DNA of 18,558 nt from UM-FILTER-42-9 sp038063775. Its GTDB lineage: Bacteria; Patescibacteriota; Minisyncoccia; Moranbacterales; UBA2206. The translations under genes were made by a program, and so were the position numbers. Positions within the stretch are counted from its first letter, which is position 1, and each line of letters begins with the position of its first letter. Shown in pieces: positions 7,364-14,249 of the stretch. The stretch spans positions 1 through 18,558 of the forward strand of contig JBBTUK010000024.1 of the NCBI GenBank assembly GCA_038063775.1, read 5' to 3'. The notes under the pieces are model-generated. The model was not told the origin of the DNA and ran no database searches. It worked only from the letters and a program-made list of their open reading frames with translations.

Positions 7364-7407
7364 AAAACGACCAGGGTTGTCAAAGTTATCCACAGGTCGT
7401 TTTTGTT
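7364..7407 (+). terminator. Rho-independent terminator after the third pilin-like gene
   Basis: AAAACGACC (7364-7372) pairs with GGTCGTTTT (7395-7403), and the run TTTTTGTTTT follows. The 22-nt loop is long and contains TTATCCACA, identical to a consensus DnaA box (7386-7394). It ends the operon that begins at 3592. Confidence 0.65.
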
Positions 7408-7409
7408 TT

Positions 7410-7545
7410 CCCCGTAGTGAATTTTCGGCCGTCACGCCTTGGCGGGACTAGAATATAATTAAAAACAAAGAGAATAAACTTGTTTTTATTTTGTAGCTTA
7501 GAACGCCAGTCAGTATTTTGTAAAAGCCGACAATCTACTACGGGG
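7410..7545. repeat. MITE-like inverted-repeat element, copy 1
   Basis: A 136-bp element bounded by imperfect 20-bp inverted repeats. The left end is CCCCGTAGTGAATTTTCGGC (7410-7429); the right end (7526-7545), read on the other strand, is CCCCGTAGTAGATTGTCGGC (17 of 20 match). The core is AT-rich, contains an inner AAAAACAA/TTGTTTTT stem and has no ORF. The ends match those of the element at 9979-10113, including the same GA/AG mismatch pair at positions 10-11, so both belong to one family. It sits between two paralogous pilin-like genes, and its right end directly abuts a promoter. Confidence 0.7.
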
Positions 7546-7565
7546 TTTTGCGTCTAATGTTTTTG

Positions 7566-7574
7566 TGGTATAAT
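7566..7574 (+). promoter_or_regulatory. Extended -10 promoter of the second pilin-like unit
   Basis: TGG followed by a perfect TATAAT (7569-7574) forms an extended -10. The -35 region is poor (TTTTGC at 17 bp spacing, or TTGCGT at 15 bp) and begins right at the edge of the inverted-repeat element. Initiation near 7581 would give a leader of about 44 nt for the gene at 7625. Confidence 0.55.
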
Positions 7575-7624
7575 AAAAATACGAAAAAGAAACTTAAAAA
7601 ATTTAATTTTTAATCCACAAAAAA

Positions 7625-7981
7625 ATGGAGAAAAAACAAAAAATCGCGGGATATCTGATAGCCGCCTTGCTGGCTTTTGCTCCGTTGGCGGTTTATGGGC
7701 AGTGGACATTGCCTGCTGGTTCAGGCCTTCCGGGTGGAACGGTATATGGCATAATTAGTGCCATAATGAGGTGGATATTAATAATTTTCGGTTTTGTGGG
7801 CGTAATCGGGTTTGCTATTTCGGGCATTTTATATTTAACCGCGGCTGGAGATGAGGGGCAGATTGAGAAGGCTAAAAAAGCGATGTCCTATTCAATCATT
7901 GGAGTCATTGTGGGCATTTCAGGGTATGTCATTCTGCAGGCGGCAACGTCGATGTTAACTGGTTTTAGTGTTACGTTCTAG
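7625..7981 (+). CDS. T4SS-pilin-like small membrane protein
   Basis: A 118-residue paralogue of the gene at 6987. The signal peptide ends VYG with mature Q26. A GLPGG motif (34-38) is followed by helix 1 (about 48-71), YLTAAGDEG (70-78), the basic KAKKAMSYSIIG segment (82-93) and helix 2. It shares with its paralogue a mature N-terminal glutamine at the same residue number and the GVIGFAI-x-GILYLTAAGDE block, pointing to a recent duplication. No Shine-Dalgarno precedes the ATG. It is followed after 12 bp by another member, so the two form one unit under the promoter at 7566. Confidence 0.8.
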   Translation: MEKKQKIAGYLIAALLAFAPLAVYGQWTLPAGSGLPGGTVYGIISAIMRWILIIFGFVGVIGFAISGILYLTAAGDEGQIEKAKKAMSYSIIGVIVGISGYVILQAATSMLTGFSVTF

Positions 7982-7993
7982 CTAAAATAAAAA

Positions 7994-8371
7994 ATGAAAT
8001 TTAAAAAAATCTTTCCACTACTATTCGCTGTTGTTATTCTATTTTTTGCTTTTTTCAGTTTTTCTTTGAGCGCCATGGCGCAAATTTATTTTCCCACTTC
8101 GGCGGAAATCGGCCTGCCTGATCCGGCTGGCGGAGTCAAAGGAATTTTATTGAATTTTATGAACTGGCTTCTGGCGCTATTCGGCCTTATCGCCATCATT
8201 GCTTTTGTCATTTCGGGAACTCAGTATCTGACGGCGGCGGGAAGTGAAAAAGTCCTGGAAACGGCCAAGAGAAATATGACCTATTCCATCATCGGGGTAA
8301 TCGTGGCCTTAGCCGCCTTTGTGATTATTAAGGCCATTGACACGGCATTAAGGATGGGGGCCTTGTTCTAG
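7994..8371 (+). CDS. T4SS-pilin-like small membrane protein, divergent copy
   Basis: A 125-residue member of the same family. It has a long signal peptide ending AMA with mature Q30, a GLPDPAGG motif (40-47), helix 1 (about 56-78), the turn YLTAAGSEK (78-86) in which Ser replaces the usual Asp of GDE, the basic AKRNMTYSIIG segment (91-101) and helix 2 (about 100-117). It is more diverged than the 6987/7625 pair. No Shine-Dalgarno is seen. No convincing terminator lies between it and the nusA promoter 33 bp downstream. Confidence 0.78.
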   Translation: MKFKKIFPLLFAVVILFFAFFSFSLSAMAQIYFPTSAEIGLPDPAGGVKGILLNFMNWLLALFGLIAIIAFVISGTQYLTAAGSEKVLETAKRNMTYSIIGVIVALAAFVIIKAIDTALRMGALF

Positions 8372-8403
8372 TTTTCCGAGTTAACTCCTTGCTTCTAACG
8401 GGG

Positions 8404-8432
8404 TTGACATAAAACCGTTAGTCTGATAGTAT
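8404..8432 (+). promoter_or_regulatory. nusA promoter with flanking inverted repeat
   Basis: A perfect TTGACA (8404-8409), 17-bp spacer and TAGTAT (8427-8432) preceded by TGA make a strong sigma-70 type promoter. A 7-bp inverted repeat CTAACGG (8395-8401)/CCGTTAG (8415-8421) brackets the -35 box and could be an operator; no matching repressor is identified. The start point would be near 8439, about 107 nt upstream of the nusA ATG. Confidence 0.75.
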
Positions 8433-8458
8433 TAATACATAGGCAATACTGATTCACT

Positions 8459-8483
8459 AGTTCGCGGCTACGCGGACTTTTTT
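8459..8483 (+). terminator. Leader terminator (possible attenuator) of nusA
   Basis: AGTTCGCG (8459-8466) pairs with CGCGGACT (8471-8478), with one G-T wobble, across a GCTA loop and runs into TTTTTT (8478-8483). This is a complete intrinsic terminator placed after the nusA promoter and before the nusA ORF. Unattenuated transcripts would be only about 45 nt long. It may act as a feedback attenuator, since NusA itself stimulates intrinsic termination. Confidence 0.6.
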
Positions 8484-8545
8484 AATAATAAAAGAGCAAA
8501 ACATGAAACATGAAACAAGCATGGGTCATGCGATAATTTAAAAAC

Positions 8546-9949
8546 ATGGCACGAAGAAAAAAAGTTAGCGAAGATTCGCGACCAGCCGGGGGACTGGGTG
8601 ATTTTGGCAGCGCCATCGCCCAAATTTGCGAGGAAAAAGGAATTTCTAAAGAGCGGGTGATTGAAACCATCGAGGCCGCGTTAGCCGCCGCGTATAAAAA
8701 AGATTATGGAAAAAAAGGACAGAATATCCGGGCCATATTCAACGAAAAAACCGGCGATACCAGATTTTTCTTGGTGAAAGAAGTGGTGGATGAAACTACC
8801 CGTGAATTTGTCCAAGACAAAGAGGAAGACGGAAAAGAGGAAACTAAAAAAGAAATTTCACAGAGCGCGGAAGCGATTGAAAGCGAAGAAAGGCTGGCGC
8901 GCTATAATCCGGAGCGTGATTTTACGCTGGAGGAATCTCAAAAAATAAAAGAGGATGCGCAAGTTGGTGATATTATTGAAATAGAATTGGAAACAAAAAA
9001 AGATTATGGTCGGGTAGCAGCGCAAACTGCCAAACAGGTCATAATTCAGAGAATCCGGGAAGCCGAAAGGGATTCCATGTATGATGAATATAAGGATAAA
9101 GAAGGAGAAGTGGTCAGCGGAGTGGTGCAAAGGATCGAAGGGCGGAACATCTTCATTGATTTAGGAAAATCAATTGGCGTGCTCTTTCCTTCCGAGCAGG
9201 TGGAAAAGGAAAGTTACCGGGTCGGACAAAGGCTGAAGGTTTATATTTACAAAGTAGAAGCTGGCTCCAAAGGGCCCGGGATAACGCTCAGCCGAGTGCA
9301 TCCGCTGATGGTCCAGAAAATTTTTGAATTGGAGGTGCCGGAAATTTTTTCCGGAACAGTGGAGATAAAATCTATCGCCCGGGAAGCCGGAGAAAGGACG
9401 AAAATAGCGGTGGCTTCGGCGGAAGAAGGCATTGATCCGATCGGATCGTGTGTCGGGCAAAAGGGCACTCGCGTCCAGGCCGTGATTGAAGAATTAGGCG
9501 GGGAAAAAATTGACATCATTCTCTGGAACGACGATGTCGCGAAATTCATCGCTGCGGCGCTAAGTCCGGCCAAAGTTCTGCGGGTCAATGTCAGGGAAGC
9601 AAAAAAGGAAGCGGAAGTAATGGTGCCGGAGGACCAGTTGTCCTTGGCCATCGGAAAGAAGGGACAGAATGTCCGTTTAGCGGCCAAACTGACCGGGTGG
9701 AAAATAGATATAATCGGAACTAAGACTGCGGAAGAAAAAGCGGAAGACCAGCTTGCCGCAGACGCGTCTGCTAGCAATGCAAGCGGGGCGCTTCCGGCAG
9801 GCGAAGAAGTTAAGACGAAAAAGGAAGAAGCGGTTCTGGAAGAAAAATCGGAAAAAAATGAAGGATCAGTTGCGGAAACGCCGGAAGCTTCAGATGAAAA
9901 AAAGCCTAAGACCAAAAAGAAAGTTGCGAAAAAGAAAGAAAAAGAATAA
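8546..9949 (+). CDS. nusA: Transcription termination/antitermination factor NusA
   Basis: RNA polymerase-binding elongation factor that promotes pausing and intrinsic termination and takes part in antitermination. The order is N-terminal polymerase-binding domain (about 20-175, including an acidic charged insert at about 90-118), S1 domain (about 184-252, GEVVSGVVQRIEGRNIFIDLG), KH1 (about 280-345, with GQKG 304-307 in IGSCVGQKGTRVQ) and KH2 (about 350-392, with GKKG 370-373 in LSLAIGKKGQNVRLA). After KH2 comes a low-complexity tail of about 75 residues, rich in Glu/Lys and Ala and ending in a lysine-rich KKKVAKKKEKE, instead of folded C-terminal repeats. The first 19 residues are a non-conserved basic extension. 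The start has no Shine-Dalgarno. It is expressed from its own promoter with a leader terminator; usual partners such as rimP and infB are not adjacent. Confidence 0.96.
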   Translation: MARRKKVSEDSRPAGGLGDFGSAIAQICEEKGISKERVIETIEAALAAAYKKDYGKKGQNIRAIFNEKTGDTRFFLVKEVVDETTREFVQDKEEDGKEETKKEISQSAEAIESEERLARYNPERDFTLEESQKIKEDAQVGDIIEIELETKKDYGRVAAQTAKQVIIQRIREAERDSMYDEYKDKEGEVVSGVVQRIEGRNIFIDLGKSIGVLFPSEQVEKESYRVGQRLKVYIYKVEAGSKGPGITLSRVHPLMVQKIFELEVPEIFSGTVEIKSIAREAGERTKIAVASAEEGIDPIGSCVGQKGTRVQAVIEELGGEKIDIILWNDDVAKFIAAALSPAKVLRVNVREAKKEAEVMVPEDQLSLAIGKKGQNVRLAAKLTGWKIDIIGTKTAEEKAEDQLAADASASNASGALPAGEEVKTKKEEAVLEEKSEKNEGSVAETPEASDEKKPKTKKKVAKKKEKE

Positions 9950-9978
9950 TTTGCAATAATTAATTTTCAAAATATATG

Positions 9979-10113
9979 CCCGGTAGTGAAATTTCGGCTA
10001 AGTCCTTCAGACTTTTTGGATAGATGCCGGCATAGTTAAAAATAATAATTCATTAATTTAAAGAGTTTCCAGTTTACAAAATCATGCTAAACTGCCGAAA
10101 TTCTACTACCGGG
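9979..10113. repeat. MITE-like inverted-repeat element, copy 2
   Basis: A 135-bp element bounded by 20-bp inverted repeats. The left end is CCCGGTAGTGAAATTTCGGC (9979-9998); the right end (10094-10113) read on the other strand is CCCGGTAGTAGAATTTCGGC (18 of 20). It is the same family as 7410-7545: same end sequence, almost the same length, an AT-rich core without an ORF and the same GA/AG mismatch. A small stem AAGTC/GACTT followed by TTT (about 10000-10017) inside it could weakly terminate nusA transcripts. The right end finishes one base before the hppA start codon. Confidence 0.75.
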
Positions 10114-10114
10114 T

Positions 10115-12109
10115 ATGTCCGTAGAAATGTATGCCATCGGAGCGTCGCTTGTCTCAATAATTTTCGCGCTTTATCTCAGCTGGAAAGTAAATAATATGCC
10201 CGAAGGAGAAGGCAAGATGGTGGAAATTGCCCAGGCTATCCGTGAAGGAGCGAAAGCTTTTCTTAACCGTCAGTATCGAACGGTTGGATATGTGGCGGCT
10301 TTTGTTTTTGTTATTCTTTATTTCGCCTTGGGTCTCAGCACAAGTGTGGGATTTTTGGTCGGAGCTGGGGCTTCGGCGCTGGCGGGGTATATCGGGATGA
10401 ATGTGTCGGTGCGCGCCAATGTCCGGACAGCCGAAGCGGCCAAAGGCGGTTTGGAAAAGGCGCTGGACGTGGCTTTCAAAGGCGGAGCGGTGACCGGTCT
10501 TCTGGTGGTGGGGCTCGGGCTTCTGGTGGTGGCCGGATTTTACGCGATTACCGGGGACATCAAAGCGCTCATCGGGGTAGGATTCGGTGGAAGTTTGATT
10601 AGCATGTTTGCCCGGGTCGGTGGCGGAATTTTTACCAAAGCGGCGGACGTAGGAGCGGATTTGGTTGGAAAAGTTGAGGCGGGAATTCCGGAAGACGATC
10701 CACGGAACCCGGCGGTCATCGCGGACAATGTCGGAGATAATGTAGGAGATTGCGCCGGAATGGCGGCCGATCTTTTTGAAACTTACGCCGTCACGGCGAT
10801 TGCGGCGATGATTTTGGGTTCACTTACCTTCGCTAAGTTTCCGGCAGCCGTTGTTTACCCTCTGGCGATCGGAGCGGTTTCGATCGTTGCTTCGATAATC
10901 GGAATTTATTTCGTGCGGTTGGGGAAAAATAAAAATATTATGGGAGCGCTTTATAAAGGACTGATCACTTCTTCGATCATTGCGTTGGCGGCTTTTTATC
11001 CCGTCACAAAAAGTTTGATGGGCGCCAATAAACTGTATAGCTTTGGAAGCATCTACGCGGTGGCAGTCATCGGAATTTTGATTACGGCCGGCATGGTCCT
11101 GACTACGGAATATTACACTTCCAAAAAATACCGGCCGGTTCAGGCGATTGCTAAGGCGTCCGAGACGGGACACGGAACAAATGTGATTATGGGGTTGGCG
11201 ATGGGCATGGAAGCGACGGCTCTGCCGATAATCCTGATAGTAGTCGGTATCCTAGTTTCTTACTGGTTAGTCGGACTTTATGGTGTGGCAGTAGCGGCTA
11301 TGAGCATGCTTTCTATGGCCGGAATCATAGTGGCGATCGACGCTTTCGGGCCAATTACCGACAATGCCGGGGGGATTGCCGAAATGTCCGCTCTGGGAAA
11401 AAACATCCGTGAAGTTACAGATGCTCTGGATGCCGTTGGCAACACGACTAAAGCCGTTACTAAGGGCTATGCCATAGCTTCGGCAGGGCTGGCGGCCATC
11501 GTTCTTTTCGCGTCCTATGTTCAGGAGCTGGCGGAAAAAGGCGGTCAAGTAATTACTTTCAACCTGGATAATGTTTATGTTATTGTCGGTCTTCTGATTG
11601 GAGGCATGCTGCCATATCTTTTTGCTTCCATCTGCATGCGGGCGGTTTCCAAAGCGGCCGGAGCGGTCGTGGAAGAAGTCAGAAGGCAATTCAGGGAAAT
11701 CAAAGGCATTATGGAAGGGACTGCCAAGCCGGATTACGCAACGAGCGTAGATATCGTGACCAGGGCAGCAATAAAAGAGATGATTATTCCGGCCGCTATT
11801 CCGGTATTAGCTCCTATTTTAGTCGGATTCATACTCGGGCCGCAAGCCCTAGGCGGACTTCTGGTTGGAACTATTATTACTGGTATATTCATTGCTATTT
11901 CTATGACTTCCGGCGGAGGCGCGTGGGACAACGCTAAAAAATATATTGAAGAAGGCAATTACGGCGGCAAAGGATCTTTTGCCCATCAGGCAGCGGTCAC
12001 CGGAGACACGGTGGGCGATCCGTATAAAGACACAGCCGGACCGGCCATCAATCCGATGATTAAGATCATCAATATTGTGGCGTTGCTAATTGCCGGGTTT
12101 ATTATATGA
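10115..12109 (+). CDS. hppA: Membrane-bound ion-pumping pyrophosphatase (H+-PPase, K+-independent type)
   Basis: Integral membrane pyrophosphatase that hydrolyses PPi and couples this to ion pumping, giving proton-motive force in cells with little or no respiration. The 664-residue length and about 16 membrane helices fit the family. The PPi/Mg site is intact: FTKAADVGADLVGKVE (173-188), DDPRNPAVIADNVGDNVGD (194-212), a second acidic set DAFGPITDNAGG (409-420) and C-terminal GDTVGDPYKDTAGPA. The segment GNTTKAVTKG carries lysine (K446) at the position that is Lys in K+-independent and Ala in K+-dependent enzymes, so this should be the K+-independent, proton-pumping class. The ATG lies directly at the edge of an inverted-repeat element and has no Shine-Dalgarno. 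Trigger factor follows after 53 bp. Confidence 0.95.
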   Translation: MSVEMYAIGASLVSIIFALYLSWKVNNMPEGEGKMVEIAQAIREGAKAFLNRQYRTVGYVAAFVFVILYFALGLSTSVGFLVGAGASALAGYIGMNVSVRANVRTAEAAKGGLEKALDVAFKGGAVTGLLVVGLGLLVVAGFYAITGDIKALIGVGFGGSLISMFARVGGGIFTKAADVGADLVGKVEAGIPEDDPRNPAVIADNVGDNVGDCAGMAADLFETYAVTAIAAMILGSLTFAKFPAAVVYPLAIGAVSIVASIIGIYFVRLGKNKNIMGALYKGLITSSIIALAAFYPVTKSLMGANKLYSFGSIYAVAVIGILITAGMVLTTEYYTSKKYRPVQAIAKASETGHGTNVIMGLAMGMEATALPIILIVVGILVSYWLVGLYGVAVAAMSMLSMAGIIVAIDAFGPITDNAGGIAEMSALGKNIREVTDALDAVGNTTKAVTKGYAIASAGLAAIVLFASYVQELAEKGGQVITFNLDNVYVIVGLLIGGMLPYLFASICMRAVSKAAGAVVEEVRRQFREIKGIMEGTAKPDYATSVDIVTRAAIKEMIIPAAIPVLAPILVGFILGPQALGGLLVGTIITGIFIAISMTSGGGAWDNAKKYIEEGNYGGKGSFAHQAAVTGDTVGDPYKDTAGPAINPMIKIINIVALLIAGFII

Positions 12110-12162
12110 GTTTTCAGTCGAATCACTAAAAAATTAAAAATTTTCGGAATTAAACTCGAACA

Positions 12163-13446
12163 ATGATAAAAAAATTACCAAAATCAAGAATAGAATTTGA
12201 AGTCAGTGTTCCCTGGGCCGATTGGGAAAAATATCTTGATGTTGCCGCGGCGGAAGCTTCCGCGGAAATAAAAATTCCCGGTTTCCGTCCAGGCAAGGCT
12301 CCCCGAAAAATGGTGGAGCAAAAAGTGGGCAAAGGGGTTATACTCAACAACGCGTCCGAGAAAGCTGTGCAAAAAAGCTATGTCGATTTTATTCGGAAAG
12401 AAAAACTTGAAGTAATCGGAAGTCCTGAGATTGAATTGAAAACTGTTTCTGCAGGGAAAGATTTGGAATATGTAGCCAGGGCCGCGGTTATATCGGAAAT
12501 TAAGGTCAATGGTAAATATAAGAAGGAAATTGAAAAAATCAATAAAGAATATAGAAATAAGAAGAATGAAATAAGTGAAGAAGAATTGCAACTGGAAATG
12601 AAAAAAATGGCCAACAGTCGGGCCAAGCTGGTCACTGTTCTCCGTGAAGCCGCTAAAAATGATAGGGTTGAAATTGATTTTAACGTTTTGCTGGGCGGAT
12701 TTCCCATTGAAAATGGAAAAAGCATAAATCATCCTTTGATAATCGGGCAGGAAGTGTTTGTTCCAGGATTCGAAAATGAATTAATCGGAATGAAGGCGGG
12801 AGCGAATAAAGAATTTGAACTGGAATTTCCCAAGGATTACCACAGTCAGAGCCTTGGCGGCAAAAAAGCCACTTTTCAAGTGACAATGAAGCTGGTTCAG
12901 GAAAGGCAAATTCCGGAAATTAGCGATGAATTTGCCAAATCTCTGGGCAACTTTGAAAATTTAGAGATTCTGAAAAAAAATCTTCAAAAAAACCTGGAAC
13001 ACGAACAAAAGCACAAAATCAAGGAGCAGAAAAGGAGCGAGTATCTAGAAAAAATAACTGAAAATACCGAAGCCGAAATGCCGGAAATTCTCATTCGCGA
13101 AGAAACGCAAAAAATGCTCCATGAGCTTGAACATCAAGTTCAAGCGATAGGGATCAATTTGGATCAATATCTTCAACAAATCAAAAAAAACAGAGCAGAA
13201 CTGGAAAAAGATTGGGAGCCAAATGCCATAAAAAGGGTGAAATCGTCTATGGCACTCAATAAAATCGTTGAAGAGGAAGAAATAAAGCTTGCCGCGAAAG
13301 AAATTGAGGAAGAAATGAACAAAACTTTGCAGTATTACAAGGATACCCAAAATCTTGCCAAGAATATTGATATGGAAAGATTGTATAGTTATACGAAAGG
13401 AGTTTTGGAGAACGAAAAGGTCTTTGAGATACTGGAGAAGTTGTAG
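12163..13446 (+). CDS. tig: Trigger factor, ribosome-associated chaperone
   Basis: Chaperone that binds the ribosome exit tunnel and folds nascent chains. The N-terminal ribosome-binding domain (about 1-115) has the signature GFRPGKAP (40-47). An FKBP-type peptidyl-prolyl isomerase domain spans about 165-245 (NDRVEIDF, FVPGFENELIGMKAG, then LGGKKATFQVTMKLV). The helical, highly charged C-terminal substrate-cradle domain runs from about 250 to 427. Length is near the family norm. A Lys/Glu-rich linker at about 118-145 is longer than I expect. It is followed by clpP, the common tig-clpP order, but the space between holds a REP-like hairpin pair. The start has no Shine-Dalgarno. Confidence 0.95.
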   Translation: MIKKLPKSRIEFEVSVPWADWEKYLDVAAAEASAEIKIPGFRPGKAPRKMVEQKVGKGVILNNASEKAVQKSYVDFIRKEKLEVIGSPEIELKTVSAGKDLEYVARAAVISEIKVNGKYKKEIEKINKEYRNKKNEISEEELQLEMKKMANSRAKLVTVLREAAKNDRVEIDFNVLLGGFPIENGKSINHPLIIGQEVFVPGFENELIGMKAGANKEFELEFPKDYHSQSLGGKKATFQVTMKLVQERQIPEISDEFAKSLGNFENLEILKKNLQKNLEHEQKHKIKEQKRSEYLEKITENTEAEMPEILIREETQKMLHELEHQVQAIGINLDQYLQQIKKNRAELEKDWEPNAIKRVKSSMALNKIVEEEEIKLAAKEIEEEMNKTLQYYKDTQNLAKNIDMERLYSYTKGVLENEKVFEILEKL

Positions 13447-13496
13447 CCTTTGCGTATTACTAATCATTTAACTCATTCAAGTTTGCTCCTTTGAGT

Positions 13497-13573
13497 GTCA
13501 TTCCCGACTTGATCGGGAATCCAGTGAATAAGCCAAGAATATCAAACTAGATTCCCGCTTTCGCGGGAATGAC
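13497..13573. repeat. Pair of opposed REP-like hairpins between tig and clpP
   Basis: Two palindromes face each other: TTCCCGA-CTTGA-TCGGGAA (13501-13519) and ATTCCCGC-TTTC-GCGGGAAT (13551-13570). The outer edges form a longer inverted repeat, GTCATTCCCG (13497-13506) with CGGGAATGAC (13564-13573). This is the common GTCATTCCCGC-type bacterial intergenic repeat. Its right edge contains an ATG that opens a spurious 20-codon extension of clpP. Confidence 0.8.
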
Positions 13574-13628
13574 AAGAGCTAAAAGTTTTATCAAAATAAA
13601 TGTTTGCTATATTAATAAGAAAAAAACT

Positions 13629-14231
13629 ATGACAAACGGCGACAAAATTACCAACCAGTATCTTATTCCTACTGTCATCGAAAAGACCAGCTATGGCGAG
13701 CGGGCCTATGATATCTACTCGCGGCTTCTGAAAGACCGCATCATTTTTTTAGGCGGTCCGATTGATGATGGCGTGGCTAATAGCATAATTGCCCAGCTTC
13801 TTTTTTTGGATTCGCAAAGCAGTAAGGAAGACATCAAGCTTTATATCAACTCTCCTGGTGGGCAAGTTACTTCCGCCTTGGCAATTTATGACACGATGCA
13901 ATACGTGAAAGCCGATGTGTCGACCATCTGTATCGGTATGGCCGCATCGGGTGCCGCTTTGCTTCTGGCCGCCGGAGCCAAAAATAAAAGGATGGTTCTG
14001 CCTAACAGCGAAGTTCTGATCCATCAGGTTATGGGAGGCGCTCAAGGCCAGGCCACGGACATTGATATCCATGCCAAGCACATTTTGAACGTCAAAAAAA
14101 GATTGAACGAAATTTTGGCCGAGCACACAGGAAAACCGGTCGAGAAAATAGAAAGAGACGCAGACAGAGATTATTTCATGAGCGCGGAAGAAGCCAAGCA
14201 ATACGGGATTGTGGATAAAATAATAAAATAG
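13629..14231 (+). CDS. clpP: ATP-dependent Clp protease proteolytic subunit
   Basis: Serine protease that forms the double-heptamer chamber of ClpXP/ClpAP. The catalytic triad is S107 in GMAASGA (Gly replaces the more usual Met after Ser), H132 in LIHQVMGGAQGQATDIDIHA, and D177 in ERDADRD, followed by FMSAEEAKQYGIVDKI. From the ATG at 13629 the product is 200 residues, normal for ClpP. An upstream in-frame ATG at 13569 is rejected because it lies inside the REP-like repeat and the extra 20 residues are not family-like. The conserved N-terminus (YLIPTVIEKTSYGERAYDIYSRLL) begins soon after the chosen start. No clpX follows; the unfoldase must be encoded elsewhere. A terminator shared with the convergent gpmI follows. 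Confidence 0.95.
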   Translation: MTNGDKITNQYLIPTVIEKTSYGERAYDIYSRLLKDRIIFLGGPIDDGVANSIIAQLLFLDSQSSKEDIKLYINSPGGQVTSALAIYDTMQYVKADVSTICIGMAASGAALLLAAGAKNKRMVLPNSEVLIHQVMGGAQGQATDIDIHAKHILNVKKRLNEILAEHTGKPVEKIERDADRDYFMSAEEAKQYGIVDKIIK

Positions 14232-14249
14232 AAAACATTACTTAAAATA

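Noticed and set aside
7364..7620. Replication origin, suggested by the DnaA box and AT-rich DNA
   Set aside because: Only one perfect box, no cluster and no dnaA or dnaN nearby; the features are better explained by a terminator and an inverted-repeat element.
9247..9915. 222-codon open frame on the minus strand inside nusA
   Set aside because: It is antisense to well-conserved NusA domains and Ser/Ala-rich in the way expected from reversed GC-biased codons; it matches no protein pattern.
13569..13628. Upstream in-frame ATG extending clpP by 20 residues
   Set aside because: It lies inside the REP-like repeat and the added residues are not ClpP-like; the ATG at 13629 gives the normal family length.
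14210..14218. DnaA-box match TGTGGATAA in clpP
   Set aside because: It encodes conserved ClpP residues (VDK region), so it is most likely coincidental.
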